This document shows, in pieces, positions 43,942-53,532 of a DNA stretch of 64,000 bases (its first letter is position 1; each line of letters opens with the position of its first letter). Source of the DNA: Thraustochytrium sp. TN22 (Eukaryota > Sar > Bigyra > Thraustochytrida > Thraustochytriidae); contig JABLUY010000155.1 of assembly GCA_013306675.1 (NCBI GenBank), positions 1 to 64,000 on the forward strand. The letters are read 5' to 3'. Both the position numbers and the translations under genes were made by a program. The notes beneath the pieces are model-generated. The model did no database searches, was not told the origin of the DNA, and saw only the letters and a program-made list of their open reading frames with translations.

Positions 43942-44039
43942 CACTTGCGCGGCGGCAGGCGCCCTTGCGCGCGCGAGAGCGCCACTTGCGCGCGCGGGAG
44001 CGCCACTTGCGCGCGCGCGTCATAGCCCACTTGCGCGGC
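43942..44039. promoter_or_regulatory. cluster of CACTTGCGC elements in the APC11/KIFBP divergent promoter
   Basis: Cacttgcgc occurs at 43942, 43983, 44004 and 44028, with a variant cccttgcgc near 43962, all on the plus strand and mostly followed by more gc. They lie in the 350 bp between two divergent genes. The same element appears in several other intergenic regions, which suggests a binding site; no factor can be named. Confidence 0.55.
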
Positions 44040-44160
44040 GGGCGGCAACCGTCGCGATGCCGGTCAGGGCGCCTCCATCCGAGGCGTCGACCAAATTCGA
44101 ATTCAAATCGGCAGCAGGCCCGAGGCGGAGCTCCGCGGCCCGCGCCGGGCGAGCACGAGC

Positions 44161-46050
44161 ATGAGCGCGCCCGAGGAGGACGTCGCGGCGCCGCCCGCCG
44201 CGCCGCCCGCGACGTCCGAGGGCGCGGCTGGGCGCGGCGAGGCGGCTGGGACGCGCGCGGGCGACCAAGGCCTGGGGGAGGAGCTGGAGCGCCAGCTCCT
44301 GGGCAGGTCCGAGGCCTTCGCGCGCGCGGTGCGCGAGGCGGAGGAGGCGGAGGCGCAGGAAAGCCCCGCGAGCGAGCCGTACAGGGCGAAATATGCGGCC
44401 AGGGAGGTGCTTTTGAAGGCGCTGGGCCAGATGAAGGACGAGGCAGAGGCCGCCATGCTGCGCGTGCGCATTGGCGTCAACATGTACCTGACGGAGGAGA
44501 ATGCGGACGGGGAGCGCAGCATTAGGCAGGGCGCCGCCGCGCTGGAGGGTGCGCAGTCGTGGGGCGAGCTGGAAGCCGCGTTCGACGACGACGCCCGTGC
44601 GCCCGCAGACGCGGCGGACGTCCTGGGCGCGCTCGACGAGGCGCTCGACGACAGCGCCGTCCAGCACCTCATGCGCGCCTACAACTACCTTGGCATCCTC
44701 TGGTCGCACCGCGCCGAGGGTACGCGCCGCGCTACCAAGTTCCTTTGCCGCGCCCGTGCCCTCGCCGAGCGCCGCTTCGGCACGGAGAACCGCCTCGAGG
44801 AGTACACGAGCACGCTCTTCTTCCTGGCACAGGTCATCGGCGAGGCCGGCGGCGCCGACGACGCGGCCGAACTCTGTGGCCGCACGCTGCGCCGCCAGGA
44901 GGCCTTCGGGCACGCCTATGAGCCGCTGCGCTGGGCGGCCAACGCGCTCGGCCTGTCTTCGTTCTTCCTCGCCAGCGGCGCCACCCGCGTCGCCTCGCAC
45001 TGCATCTGCGCGGCGGGCCGCGCGCTCGACGCGCTCGACGACGCGCAGCAGGTCGGCGAGGACTTTGAGCAGCAGCGCGCCGACCTCGGCCGCTTTCGCG
45101 GGCAGCTATATGCGGAGATTCTGCGCCGCGCCTCTGCCGCACACCGGGGCGAGGCCATCGCAGACGACCCGGCCTCTGCGTGGACCAGCGCCGACGCACA
45201 GGCCGCCTTTGTAAACGACCAGCACTCGCTTGACGGACGTGCGAAGGACGACATTGTACCGTGCGCCGTGCAGGCGGTGACGGGCTTCGAAAGCGCGCGC
45301 GATCTCTTCAACCTCGCCAACACCTCCTTCGTGCAGGCGAAACGATTTTATGTGCTGGACGGCTACGTCGGCACGCACGTGAGCATTCTCCAGGCGCAGA
45401 GCCGCCTCTACAAGGACCTGAGCGACTTTGAGGAGGATCCGCGCCGATTCCTGGCCATGCAGAGCCGCCGCCAGAAGCTACTTGCGCACCTGCTTGATGA
45501 CCTCAACCCGGAGATCTACATCAAGGAGCACCAGGAGGTCGCCTTCGAGCTTGGCAACGCAGCACGCATGGCGCTCGACGCGGAAGATCGCCTCGCCGCA
45601 CCGCCGCAGGCCAAGGACGCCCAGGACCGCATGCTCTTCATGAAGCCGGCTGCCATCCAAAAGATCAACCAGAACGCCATGAAGGCCGTCAAGTACTTTG
45701 GCCACTTCATTAAGATGTTCGAGGAGGCCGAGAAGCGCGACCGTCAGCAAGACCCGGACGGTGCCGACGATGACAGCGCTGCGGCCGAAGCCTTCCTCGT
45801 GCCCTTTTTCTCGGCACACTTTTGGACCATGCACGCCTACGGCAAGATGGTCCCACCCGACCCGCGCTCCGTGCCGGCGCGTGTGCTTTTCTTGCAAGAG
45901 CAGCTCAAGTTCGCCAAGCGGACTGCTGAGCTCGCCAAGGAGCGCCTGCACCCTGGCTCCAAGGCCTTTGCCACCGAGCGCAGCATCTGCGAGGACCTCG
46001 CCGAGCTATTGCCGCTGAAAATCGCCGCGCTTCAGGCCGGTACTGCCTGA
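44161..46050 (+). CDS. KIF-binding protein (KIFBP/KBP)-like
   Basis: The protein has 629 residues, against 621 in human KIFBP. KIFBP is an all-helical TPR-like protein that binds kinesin motor domains and regulates their microtubule attachment. The N-terminal 60 residues are Ala/Glu-rich. Family-like blocks are YNYLGILWSHR, LCRARALAERRFG, YTSTLFFLAQVIGE, the region around GYVGTHVSILQAQSRLYKDLS, then QSRRQKLLAHLLDDLNPEIY and HQEVAFELGNAARMAL, and a C-terminal FAKRTAELAKERLHPGSKAF. These follow the order seen in KIFBP. It is adjacent to other cytoskeletal genes. Confidence 0.85.
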   Translation: MSAPEEDVAAPPAAPPATSEGAAGRGEAAGTRAGDQGLGEELERQLLGRSEAFARAVREAEEAEAQESPASEPYRAKYAAREVLLKALGQMKDEAEAAMLRVRIGVNMYLTEENADGERSIRQGAAALEGAQSWGELEAAFDDDARAPADAADVLGALDEALDDSAVQHLMRAYNYLGILWSHRAEGTRRATKFLCRARALAERRFGTENRLEEYTSTLFFLAQVIGEAGGADDAAELCGRTLRRQEAFGHAYEPLRWAANALGLSSFFLASGATRVASHCICAAGRALDALDDAQQVGEDFEQQRADLGRFRGQLYAEILRRASAAHRGEAIADDPASAWTSADAQAAFVNDQHSLDGRAKDDIVPCAVQAVTGFESARDLFNLANTSFVQAKRFYVLDGYVGTHVSILQAQSRLYKDLSDFEEDPRRFLAMQSRRQKLLAHLLDDLNPEIYIKEHQEVAFELGNAARMALDAEDRLAAPPQAKDAQDRMLFMKPAAIQKINQNAMKAVKYFGHFIKMFEEAEKRDRQQDPDGADDDSAAAEAFLVPFFSAHFWTMHAYGKMVPPDPRSVPARVLFLQEQLKFAKRTAELAKERLHPGSKAFATERSICEDLAELLPLKIAALQAGTA

Positions 46051-46113
46051 CATGAAACTTGTATTCTGTATCACGGGAAAGAGAAAAAGAAGGGAAGCGC
46101 AATGCTTTGCGAG

Positions 46114-46740
46114 CTACTTGCTCGCCGCGCTCTTGCCGGAGCGCGCCGATGCGGCCACCGAGGTGGTCTCCTGCAGCTCCTCCTCCAGCGCGTGCAGCTG
46201 AGCCTCCAGCCGCCGCTTGCGCGAGAGCAGCGCGTCTACGCGCTGCGTCGAGTCCGTGCGGCCCGTGAGCAACGCCGACGACCGCCCCGTGGAGTACGCA
46301 TCAGACCACTCGCCCTCGCTATGGCAGTCGCAGCTGCAGTAGCTGGAGCAGTCCGAGGACGCAAGGCTGCTGCGGCACGACCCATGCGACCGAGCCGACG
46401 ACCGCCCGGTTCGCGCGCTGGAGCCGCATCGGCAGCTGCACGACGACGTGCAGGAGCTCCTTGACGATGATGACCGCCCCGATCGTCGCCCCGTGAAGGA
46501 CCTCGTCGACATGGAGCCCTCCGGACGCGCGCGGCCCGTCGCCGACCCGGCTGACCGCGCGCTGCTGCCATCGTGCCAGTCCAACATGCGGTTGCGCTTC
46601 GGGCGCGCCTGCCCATATCGCTCCACCTCCTCGCGCAGCGCGTCCTCCGACGCGAAAGCCTCCTGCAAGAAGCGCGACTGCTGCCAGTTGTGGTTCACGT
46701 GCCCATCCTTGTACAGGTGCTGCGCCATTTCGTTCGGCAT
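46114..46740 (-). CDS. small Ser/Arg/Cys-rich protein of unknown function
   Basis: The predicted protein has 208 residues. The first 50 look ordered (MPNEMAQHLYKDGHVNHNWQ, then FLQEAFASEDALREEVERY). Residues about 60-145 are dominated by Ser, Arg, Gly and Cys, with clusters such as CSCRCG and CSSYCSCDC. A C-terminal helix (SRKRRLEAQLHALEEELQET) is a short coiled coil. The Cys clusters might bind metal, but spacing does not match a known finger. It is convergent with the KIFBP-like gene, with only 63 bp between stops. I do not recognise it. Confidence 0.6.
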   Translation of the reverse strand: MPNEMAQHLYKDGHVNHNWQQSRFLQEAFASEDALREEVERYGQARPKRNRMLDWHDGSSARSAGSATGRARPEGSMSTRSFTGRRSGRSSSSRSSCTSSCSCRCGSSARTGRSSARSHGSCRSSLASSDCSSYCSCDCHSEGEWSDAYSTGRSSALLTGRTDSTQRVDALLSRKRRLEAQLHALEEELQETTSVAASARSGKSAASK

Positions 46741-47040
46741 GGTGCCCGCCCTTTTCTTATTCCCTGCGCTGGTACCGCAGCGACCGCGACACCAAGAAGA
46801 AGAACGTGCTTGCTTTCTTGAAAGCTCTGCTCGCGTCGCGTCGACCCGCTGTCACCTCGCGCTTCGAGTTGCACTGCTGTCGCCGCGGCACCGACTGACT
46901 CGGACTCGGACCGAGTCCGCGCGGTACACACCCGCTGCGTCGTCAAAAGCGAACTTTGACGTTCTCCGATACAAAAAGCAAGGGACCAACAGGGCGAGGG
47001 AGAGAAAGTGAGAGAAGAAGCAATAAGTCACATCAATCTG
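46741..47040. other. intergenic spacer, nothing recognised
   Basis: This 300-bp segment contains the upstream region of the small Ser/Cys-rich gene and the 3' flank of the next minus-strand gene. Its right half is AT-richer (46950-47040). No gene or repeat was found. Confidence 0.5.
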
Positions 47041-50000
47041 TCATTGATATAGAGTGGGGCTGAGGAGGGAGCTGTGGCGCACCTGTGAGGTGCGCATGGG
47101 TGAGGAGGAGGAGGCGACGCTGCCCGCCGCCGCCGCGCCGGGTACAAGGCTCATCTTGGACGCGTTGCTAGAGCGCAGACGCGTGAGAGTGCTCTGCTTA
47201 CGATTGAGCTCGCGCGTGCCATTTTTACCGGCGAGCGTCTTTGATTGCTTGTCCTGGCGAAGAAGGTGCGAGGAGAGCGCCTTTACGTCCTTGCGCGAGA
47301 AGCACGGAACAGACATATCCTTGCGCAGGACGTCCTTGTACAGGTCAGACGCGGCGATGGCCTCGGGGTGGCCGTACTGGGCGCGGCTGGAGCCCAGGAG
47401 GTTGAAGAGCATGCGATTATGCTGCATGAATTCGTGCATCTCCTCCCCGTCTGGCTCGCCTGTGTCGCGGCGGCGGCGGTAGCCGCGCACCGCGTTGCGC
47501 ACAGCGTCCTCGTTCTCCACGGAAGGGCCCTTGCGCAGGAAGCGAAAGCACGACTCCTCCGCGTCCGGATCCGAGGCGGTCGACTCGTCGTCGCTCTCGA
47601 CGCCTTCGGAGTTCGTTGTGTTGGTGCTCTGGTGCGAGTCCGCCATTGCAATGTTGCGGTCATCAGCCGCGCTTGACCGCCGACCGCCACGGCTCTTGCC
47701 GCTACCTTCGGAGCCGCTGTTGCTGCTGTTGCTGAACCGCATGCGGTTGCGACTCCGCACGGCTGCCCCGTGCGAGGACTGCTTGGAGAGGTGCTCCTCG
47801 GCCGCCCCGCTGGACCTGACGCGCACGTTCGGGTTCGACTCCACAGGAATACGCATGGTGGTCGATTTGACCAGGATCGAATTTAGCGAGCGCTCGACCT
47901 TTTCCAGCATCTCTGACTCCGTGGGCGACATGGGACGTTGCGCGAGCGACGCGGCGACGCCAGCAGTTGTGGAATGTGGAACGCCGCCAGGCGATAGCTG
48001 CCCTGAATCCCTTTGCACAAGGCGGGCCTTGGGCGCACGAGGCTTGGCGCCTAGGGCAATGCCCATGACCTCGCGGCCGGCCGCCTCGAGCGCACTCGCA
48101 TCACTACGCGTGCCCGGGGCGTATTGCAAAATATAGACGAGGCGGTCCAGCACCGCCGTCAGCAGGCTCCTGACCGCCTTGCCGCAGACGTTGGCCACAC
48201 TCACCGAGTCGAGATCCTCCGGACGCGGCAAATGGGCCAGGTCGGCGGGCACAGGGATTTGCAGACTGCGCGCGAGCGTGAGCGATCCCTCGATGAGGGA
48301 CAGGATGAGACGATACGCCGAGCGGAAGTTGCCCTGCTGGTAGCGCATGCGCGCACTGCTCTCACTGACCTGCGTCTCGAGCATGCCAAGGTCCGCAATA
48401 TCCTGCCCGGACGAGTCCACGCCATATTCGCGAGCATGCAGGAGCTGCGCGGTGGACTGGGCGAGACGCTGCTGGAGCGCCGCGTGCCGGTCGCGCGTCT
48501 CCTGCAGGTCCTTCTCAAGCTGTGCGCGTTTGGACTCCTGCGAGAAGAAGCGGTCCACGACCGTGCTCACATCCCATATGCCGGTGGCCTGCTGAATCTT
48601 GCGGATCGTCTTTTGGTATCGCGAGACGCTGCATCGCATGTTGGCCAGTACGCCCTCCGTTGCCGCCTTGCGCTTCGCGTTCACCTGCGACGTGTGCCGC
48701 AGACGCCGCTCCTGCCGCTTGGACACGTTGCCCTGCGCCAGCATCACGATTTCCTTGCGCCGCAACGCCGTGTCGATCTGCAGGATACGTAGCTGCTGCA
48801 CTTCGGACAGAATCTGCGCGCGATTTGCGGATTTGCTCCTGTATTCCTCACGCGCCTTGTCCAGGTCACGGCTCAGGGCACCGCGCTTCAAGTGGAGGCC
48901 TTCTAGATCCTGCTGCGCCTTGGCGACCTTAACGCGCAGCTCGTTCAGCTCCAGGGTCGTTGCCTCAGCGTCTACAGTGGCCCTCAAACGTTCCGCTTGC
49001 TGCTTGGCTAGATTGCGCAAGTCCATGCTGCGGAGGACCATTTTCTGCATTTGGCGCTGCTTGAATGTCTCTGCGGCGTGCGCCTCTTGGATGCTTGCCA
49101 TCTTCTCCTGTAAAGATCGCGCTTGCACAGAAAGAGTCTCGCGCTCTATCTCCAGCCGCGTGGTCTCCTCTGTCTCCCGATGAAGCAAGAGAGACACGCT
49201 CGTCAGGTCCTCCTGTCGCTTGTGCGAGGACTCCTCGAGAAGCGCCATGTTCTTGGCGAAGTCCGCGTTCTCCCGGACCAGCCGCTCAATCTCCTCCTGC
49301 AGTGTCGCGCGATTCATATGTGTGAGTTGCACGTCCACACGCGAGGCCATCGATTCTGTCGAGGATGTCTGCCGCAGCTTAATGCTTGATTTGCGCATCG
49401 AGAACGACAGCTTGGGCCGCTGTACAGAGGGTCTCCGCTGCGCCATGTGCGAAAGGCGCTGCGATGACCGCTGGGAGGGCCGTGCCGCGAGAGAAGAATC
49501 GTCCTTGGGCAGCACCTTGAGTTCACGTTCCGGCTTGAGGCTCTGCACGCGTGTTTCCCGGGACCGAAGGCCGCCTTCGCCCTCTGGGGCGGCTCCTGGT
49601 GGCCGTCGCCGCGCCGTGCGCCCCGGCACAGGTTGCGCGAGGCGCTTGGCGCTCTGCTTTGGCGTCGGAGAGACCTGCTGGTTGCGTTGCGCCGGAGCCT
49701 CCGCGGGCGCCTGCGGCACAATAATACTCGGGAGGCCGCTCAGCGTGGATCCCCAGCGGCTCTGGTGCATGAGCATTGAGCTGTCGTGCTCTGATGAGCC
49801 GCACGGCAGCGTCGGCCCACGCGTCTTGAAGATGAAGTCGCCCGCCTCCTCTGCGCTGGGCCTTGTCTTTTCGTCACGCGGAGGGACCACGCCGCCCTCA
49901 TCCTGCTCGCGCATCGCGCCGTCTCCATCCGAGTCGAGCAAGCCAACAATATCGCCACCACCACGGCCCTCGTCGAGACGGCTCAGGTCGCCCGCGGTCT

Positions 50001-50166
50001 GTTTGCGCGGCCTCGCCGCCTCGGCCCTGCGCTTTCTCCGCTCCAGTCGCACGCGCTCCTTGTGCCGCTGCTTTCGCTTGTACTCGCTGATGGCCTCATT
50101 GATGCCCCTTCGGATGGAAAGCCCCGAGCCGCCGAGCGGCGCCGCCGCTCGGTGCGCCTCGGTCAT
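47041..50166 (-). CDS. outer dynein arm docking-complex-like protein (ODAD3/CCDC151-like)
   Basis: The predicted protein has 1041 residues from the ATG at 50166 (MTEAHRAAAPLGG). The open frame extends 119 codons upstream without family features. Residues about 1-280 are basic and disordered (KQRHKERVRLERRKRR). Residues about 290-610 form a long coiled coil. Within it, IRKIQQATGIWDVSTVVDRFF near 520 resembles the FxRIKxATGVxD...VxxF motif of CCDC151/CCDC63-type outer-dynein-arm docking proteins, followed by the usual QL-rich coil. An ordered block (FRSAYRLILSLIEGSLTLA and VCGKAVRSLLTAVLDRLVYIL) comes next, then a Ser-rich tail. I infer an axonemal role. It is longer than the animal protein (about 600). 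Confidence 0.7.
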   Translation of the reverse strand: MTEAHRAAAPLGGSGLSIRRGINEAISEYKRKQRHKERVRLERRKRRAEAARPRKQTAGDLSRLDEGRGGGDIVGLLDSDGDGAMREQDEGGVVPPRDEKTRPSAEEAGDFIFKTRGPTLPCGSSEHDSSMLMHQSRWGSTLSGLPSIIVPQAPAEAPAQRNQQVSPTPKQSAKRLAQPVPGRTARRRPPGAAPEGEGGLRSRETRVQSLKPERELKVLPKDDSSLAARPSQRSSQRLSHMAQRRPSVQRPKLSFSMRKSSIKLRQTSSTESMASRVDVQLTHMNRATLQEEIERLVRENADFAKNMALLEESSHKRQEDLTSVSLLLHRETEETTRLEIERETLSVQARSLQEKMASIQEAHAAETFKQRQMQKMVLRSMDLRNLAKQQAERLRATVDAEATTLELNELRVKVAKAQQDLEGLHLKRGALSRDLDKAREEYRSKSANRAQILSEVQQLRILQIDTALRRKEIVMLAQGNVSKRQERRLRHTSQVNAKRKAATEGVLANMRCSVSRYQKTIRKIQQATGIWDVSTVVDRFFSQESKRAQLEKDLQETRDRHAALQQRLAQSTAQLLHAREYGVDSSGQDIADLGMLETQVSESSARMRYQQGNFRSAYRLILSLIEGSLTLARSLQIPVPADLAHLPRPEDLDSVSVANVCGKAVRSLLTAVLDRLVYILQYAPGTRSDASALEAAGREVMGIALGAKPRAPKARLVQRDSGQLSPGGVPHSTTAGVAASLAQRPMSPTESEMLEKVERSLNSILVKSTTMRIPVESNPNVRVRSSGAAEEHLSKQSSHGAAVRSRNRMRFSNSSNSGSEGSGKSRGGRRSSAADDRNIAMADSHQSTNTTNSEGVESDDESTASDPDAEESCFRFLRKGPSVENEDAVRNAVRGYRRRRDTGEPDGEEMHEFMQHNRMLFNLLGSSRAQYGHPEAIAASDLYKDVLRKDMSVPCFSRKDVKALSSHLLRQDKQSKTLAGKNGTRELNRKQSTLTRLRSSNASKMSLVPGAAAAGSVASSSSPMRTSQVRHSSLLSPTLYQ

Positions 50167-50770
50167 GGGCCCACGCTGCGACGCCGCGCGGCCGTGTGCC
50201 GCGCCGCGTCGCCGCGCGCCCGACCGCGCGCGCTCTATATTGCACTTGACAGCTGGCAGCGTGCTCCGTCCGGATGAGGCCGGGTGAGAGGCGAGGCGGG
50301 TGAGTGCGAGTGGTGCTTCGCAGTGCGCGCACCGTTTGAGTGCACACCCGTGGTTCGCATTTTCTTGTCTCTTCACCGTGACCGTGACTGGAGGCGACGC
50401 TAATCGACAGATTATTCCGGCCAAGCCTGACCCGTTCAGCTCCTCAATACCAACCAATGGCCTTTGGTGGATCTCGAACGGCGGTGCACAGGCCTCTAGC
50501 GTGCGTACACACGCGAGGGCCAAGGAGATAAATTTGGCACGAGGATGTTGATGATAGGGAAGGAGAGCCGTTCGCTAACATAAATTTAGGCTGTCCTCCC
50601 GTGTCTCAAGTCTCGGATGCAACGCAACCGCGACGACGACGACTGCAGCGGCTGGCGCTCTGCTGCAGCCGCCGCCGCCGCAGCAGCAGCAGCAGCAGGA
50701 GCAGCAAGGCGCAAGTCAGGTTCGCGCGGGCGGCACGCGAGTGGCACGCGGTCGAGGCGGCAAGCGAGGC
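50167..50770. other. divergent promoter region between two genes of a ciliary neighbourhood
   Basis: About 600 bp separate the dynein-arm-docking-like gene (-) and the polyQ protein gene (+). The sequence is less GC-rich at 50340-50600, and a gcgcaagtc element related to the recurrent motif lies at about 50709. An open frame continuing the left gene upstream is present but has no family support. Confidence 0.5.
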
Positions 50771-52501
50771 ATGCAGGCCGAGGCACAGCTCGGGCCGAGG
50801 GAGGCCATGCTCACGCCGGACGGCCTGCGCTTTCGTGGCGGGCGCAGGCCTTTCTTGAGCCGGAAGCGAGCGTCGGCATCGCCCGTGGAGACCGACCGCG
50901 AGGAGCAGCAGCACCAGCAGCAAGCAGGGGCGAGCAAGAGCCCTGTGCGCAAGCTCGACTGGTGGGCAGAGCGGTCCGGCGAGGTCCGCGACTGGCTGCG
51001 TGCCAATCCACTGCACCTGGGCGTGGAAGATGAGGCCGTCGCGCTCGTCCAGCGCATGCTGCGCGAAGGCGACCAAGCGGCGGCCGCCGGGAACGAGGCG
51101 CGCAATCGCAGGTGCTGGCTACACATTTGCATCGAGCTGAGCGAGGTGCCCGGGTCGCCACTGCACGTGGAGGACGCCATCAAGTCCGAGGCCACTGCCC
51201 TGGCAAAGGTCGAAGTCGCGCGCACCTTGGCCTCCTTGCAGGAGCAAGAGCGCTCCGAGCAAGACCCGGCCTCGCCGGAGACGTGCGAGCCTGGCGCACT
51301 CACGCAGCCGGCGATTCCCGGCATGATTCAGAGCGACGAGCTGCCGCACGGGAGCGGCAACAACTCCGAGCCCACGCCGCGGGACGCCATGACACAGACA
51401 GAGTTCGAGGACGCCGGCACTATTCCCTCTCCAGTCAACCCCTCGCCCCGCAAGGTTGTTGAAGTCGTGGGCACGGAGAAGCAGCAGCAGCAGCAGCAAC
51501 AACAACAACAACAGCAACAGCAACAGCAGGAGCGGCCGCCTGCTGTGCGCAAGCAAAAGTCAGAGCGGCGAGCGCAGCGGCTGCGGCCGTCGCGCATGGA
51601 ACGCCGCAAGACGGACTCGGATATCGCGGCGTCCGGCAAGCTGCGGCGCGCAGGCAATGCCGTCATGGGCGGCGCGCGCGTGCCCCGCGAGGAGAACAAT
51701 TTGCTGAGCATGAACCTCATTGAGCGCCAGGAGTACCTTCTCAAGCGCAAAAAGGAGCGCGAGCAGCGTCTGCGTGATCAACAGTCCCAGAAGGAGAGCG
51801 AGGAGTGCACGCACCGCCCGAGCACGTTTACGCGCAAAGGCAGCTTCTCGGACATTGAGAGCGTCATCAAGCATGACCCGAGCGCAACCTGGAGCGAGTC
51901 GCCGACGAATCGGAAGCGGCGCGACGGCCTGCCGTTCGACAAGGATCGCCTCGTCGCGGAGGTCTCGGAGCCACCTGTAGAGGACCTCGAAGAGCGCAAG
52001 AAGACGCCAGTGCGCGGCAAGCCGCCGGCGCTTGTCAGGACAGAGCTTGAGTCCTGCTCATCCGCCCTTCTGGAGGCATGCAAGAGTGACCTGCTGAATC
52101 GGTCGACGCCTGCGAGCGTGAATGACGCTTCGCGCGCCTCGGAGCGGAGCGAAGATGGCGCCGTCGACAACGCGGAGGCCCTTGTGAACCAGGCCCCGGA
52201 GGAGCCCGAGCTGCGCTACCGCTTCGCCGGAAATTCCACAGAGGACAAGGGCAAGGTGCAGTTGCAGAATCCGACCGACTTTCAGCTCGACTCCTTCTAT
52301 CGCAAGCGCGACCGCGGGTCCGCCAAGCCGGGCGTCTCGCTGCTCATGGGTCGCCGCGAAGATGACTTTACAGAGCAGGTTGTGGCCGTCATTTTCGACC
52401 GGGCGCGCTTTGACGAGGCGAGCGCCGATGACTGGATGCATCGCAACGCGCACCGCTTTCCGACGGGCCGCAGTGATCTCGCGCATCGTCTGCGCAGCTG
52501 A
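50771..52501 (+). CDS. basic, poly-Gln protein of unknown function
   Basis: The predicted protein has 576 residues from the ATG at 50771 (MQAEAQLGPREAM); the frame continues upstream but without an ATG nearby. Residues about 50-125 look helical and ordered (LDWWAERSGEVRDWL, CWLHICIELSEV). A CAG/CAA-coded Gln run lies at about 238-255. Later there is a charged helix LIERQEYLLKRKKEREQRLRDQQ and SEECTHRPSTFTRK, which resembles the ECTFxP motifs repeated in many ciliary proteins. The C-terminus is ordered (EQVVAVIFDRARFDEASADDW). It is divergent from a dynein-arm-docking-like gene and convergent with a CCDC191-like gene. A ciliary role is possible only by context. Confidence 0.65.
   Translation: MQAEAQLGPREAMLTPDGLRFRGGRRPFLSRKRASASPVETDREEQQHQQQAGASKSPVRKLDWWAERSGEVRDWLRANPLHLGVEDEAVALVQRMLREGDQAAAAGNEARNRRCWLHICIELSEVPGSPLHVEDAIKSEATALAKVEVARTLASLQEQERSEQDPASPETCEPGALTQPAIPGMIQSDELPHGSGNNSEPTPRDAMTQTEFEDAGTIPSPVNPSPRKVVEVVGTEKQQQQQQQQQQQQQQQQERPPAVRKQKSERRAQRLRPSRMERRKTDSDIAASGKLRRAGNAVMGGARVPREENNLLSMNLIERQEYLLKRKKEREQRLRDQQSQKESEECTHRPSTFTRKGSFSDIESVIKHDPSATWSESPTNRKRRDGLPFDKDRLVAEVSEPPVEDLEERKKTPVRGKPPALVRTELESCSSALLEACKSDLLNRSTPASVNDASRASERSEDGAVDNAEALVNQAPEEPELRYRFAGNSTEDKGKVQLQNPTDFQLDSFYRKRDRGSAKPGVSLLMGRREDDFTEQVVAVIFDRARFDEASADDWMHRNAHRFPTGRSDLAHRLRS
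51481..51530. repeat. CAG/CAA poly-Gln tract
   Basis: About 16 glutamine codons, CAG first then CAA and CAG mixed, inside the polyQ protein gene. The mixed codons reduce slippage. Confidence 0.9.
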
Positions 52502-52581
52502 GCCAAGGCACGCATCTTATCATAAAAGCAACGAAGCACTTGTATCCTATCCTAACTTTGGGCGTCGAGGGTTTGGCAAAC

Positions 52582-53490
52582 TTAGAGGGGGAAGCGCAAG
52601 TCAGCATCCTCATCGAGCCAGCTGCGCACCTTGGTCCAGATCTGATTCTTGCCAGCGGCGCGCGCTCGCTCGTCGCGGCCGGCCTCCAGCAGGGCGATCC
52701 AGGCAGTCCACGAGCGGCGCATCAGTTGGGCGTGGTGCCACAGATCCGCCTGTGTGTGGTGCAGCTCAGCGGCACGCAGGGCGCGGCGCCAGTGCTCGCA
52801 GGCGTCCACCATGACGCAGATACGGTGGTTGGAGCGCACTGCCTCCTCCTTGAGTTGCAGTCGGTAGTGGCGCTCTGCCACGAGACGCCAGCCCACACGC
52901 AGTAGCGCGCGCCGGCGAAATCGTGTCGCGGCGCTCTCCATCGCCCGAGTCTGCTTCTGGCGAACGAGCTGGATGGAGCGCCGGACGCCGGCCCAGTGGC
53001 GCAGCGACCGCCGCACAAGCGCATGCTCGTAGTGCCGGGCGGCCTTGGCCAGTTCCAGGCCTCGGACGCGCACGAGCAACTTCCACGGCTTGAGCCCATG
53101 GTACCAGAGTATGGCGCGCTCCTTGTGGAGCGCGGACAGGCGCTCACGACCCTCCTCGACCTTGCGCTCCTGATCGCGACGCGCCTTTGCCATTCTGCGC
53201 TTCTCCAGCTCGCGCTCGCGCTCGCGCTGTACCCGAGCGGTCTCCTCGTAGACGCGCTGGGCCTCCTCCTCGGCCCGCATGAGTTCCAGCTCGGCGTGGC
53301 GGCGACGAAGGTCCTCGCGCCTCGTCTTGCGCTCCTCTGCACGTGCCTGCATGGCGACAAACTCGGGCGGTGGCGCAGGCGGTGCCGGTCGATTCTTGGT
53401 AGGCTCCACCCTTTGCGTGGCGACGGGCGCCGCCCTCTGCAAAGGTCTTGGTGCTTCAGGGTCGAGCTCGCCACGCTTTTTTCGGAGTGT

Positions 53491-53532
<42 letters not shown>

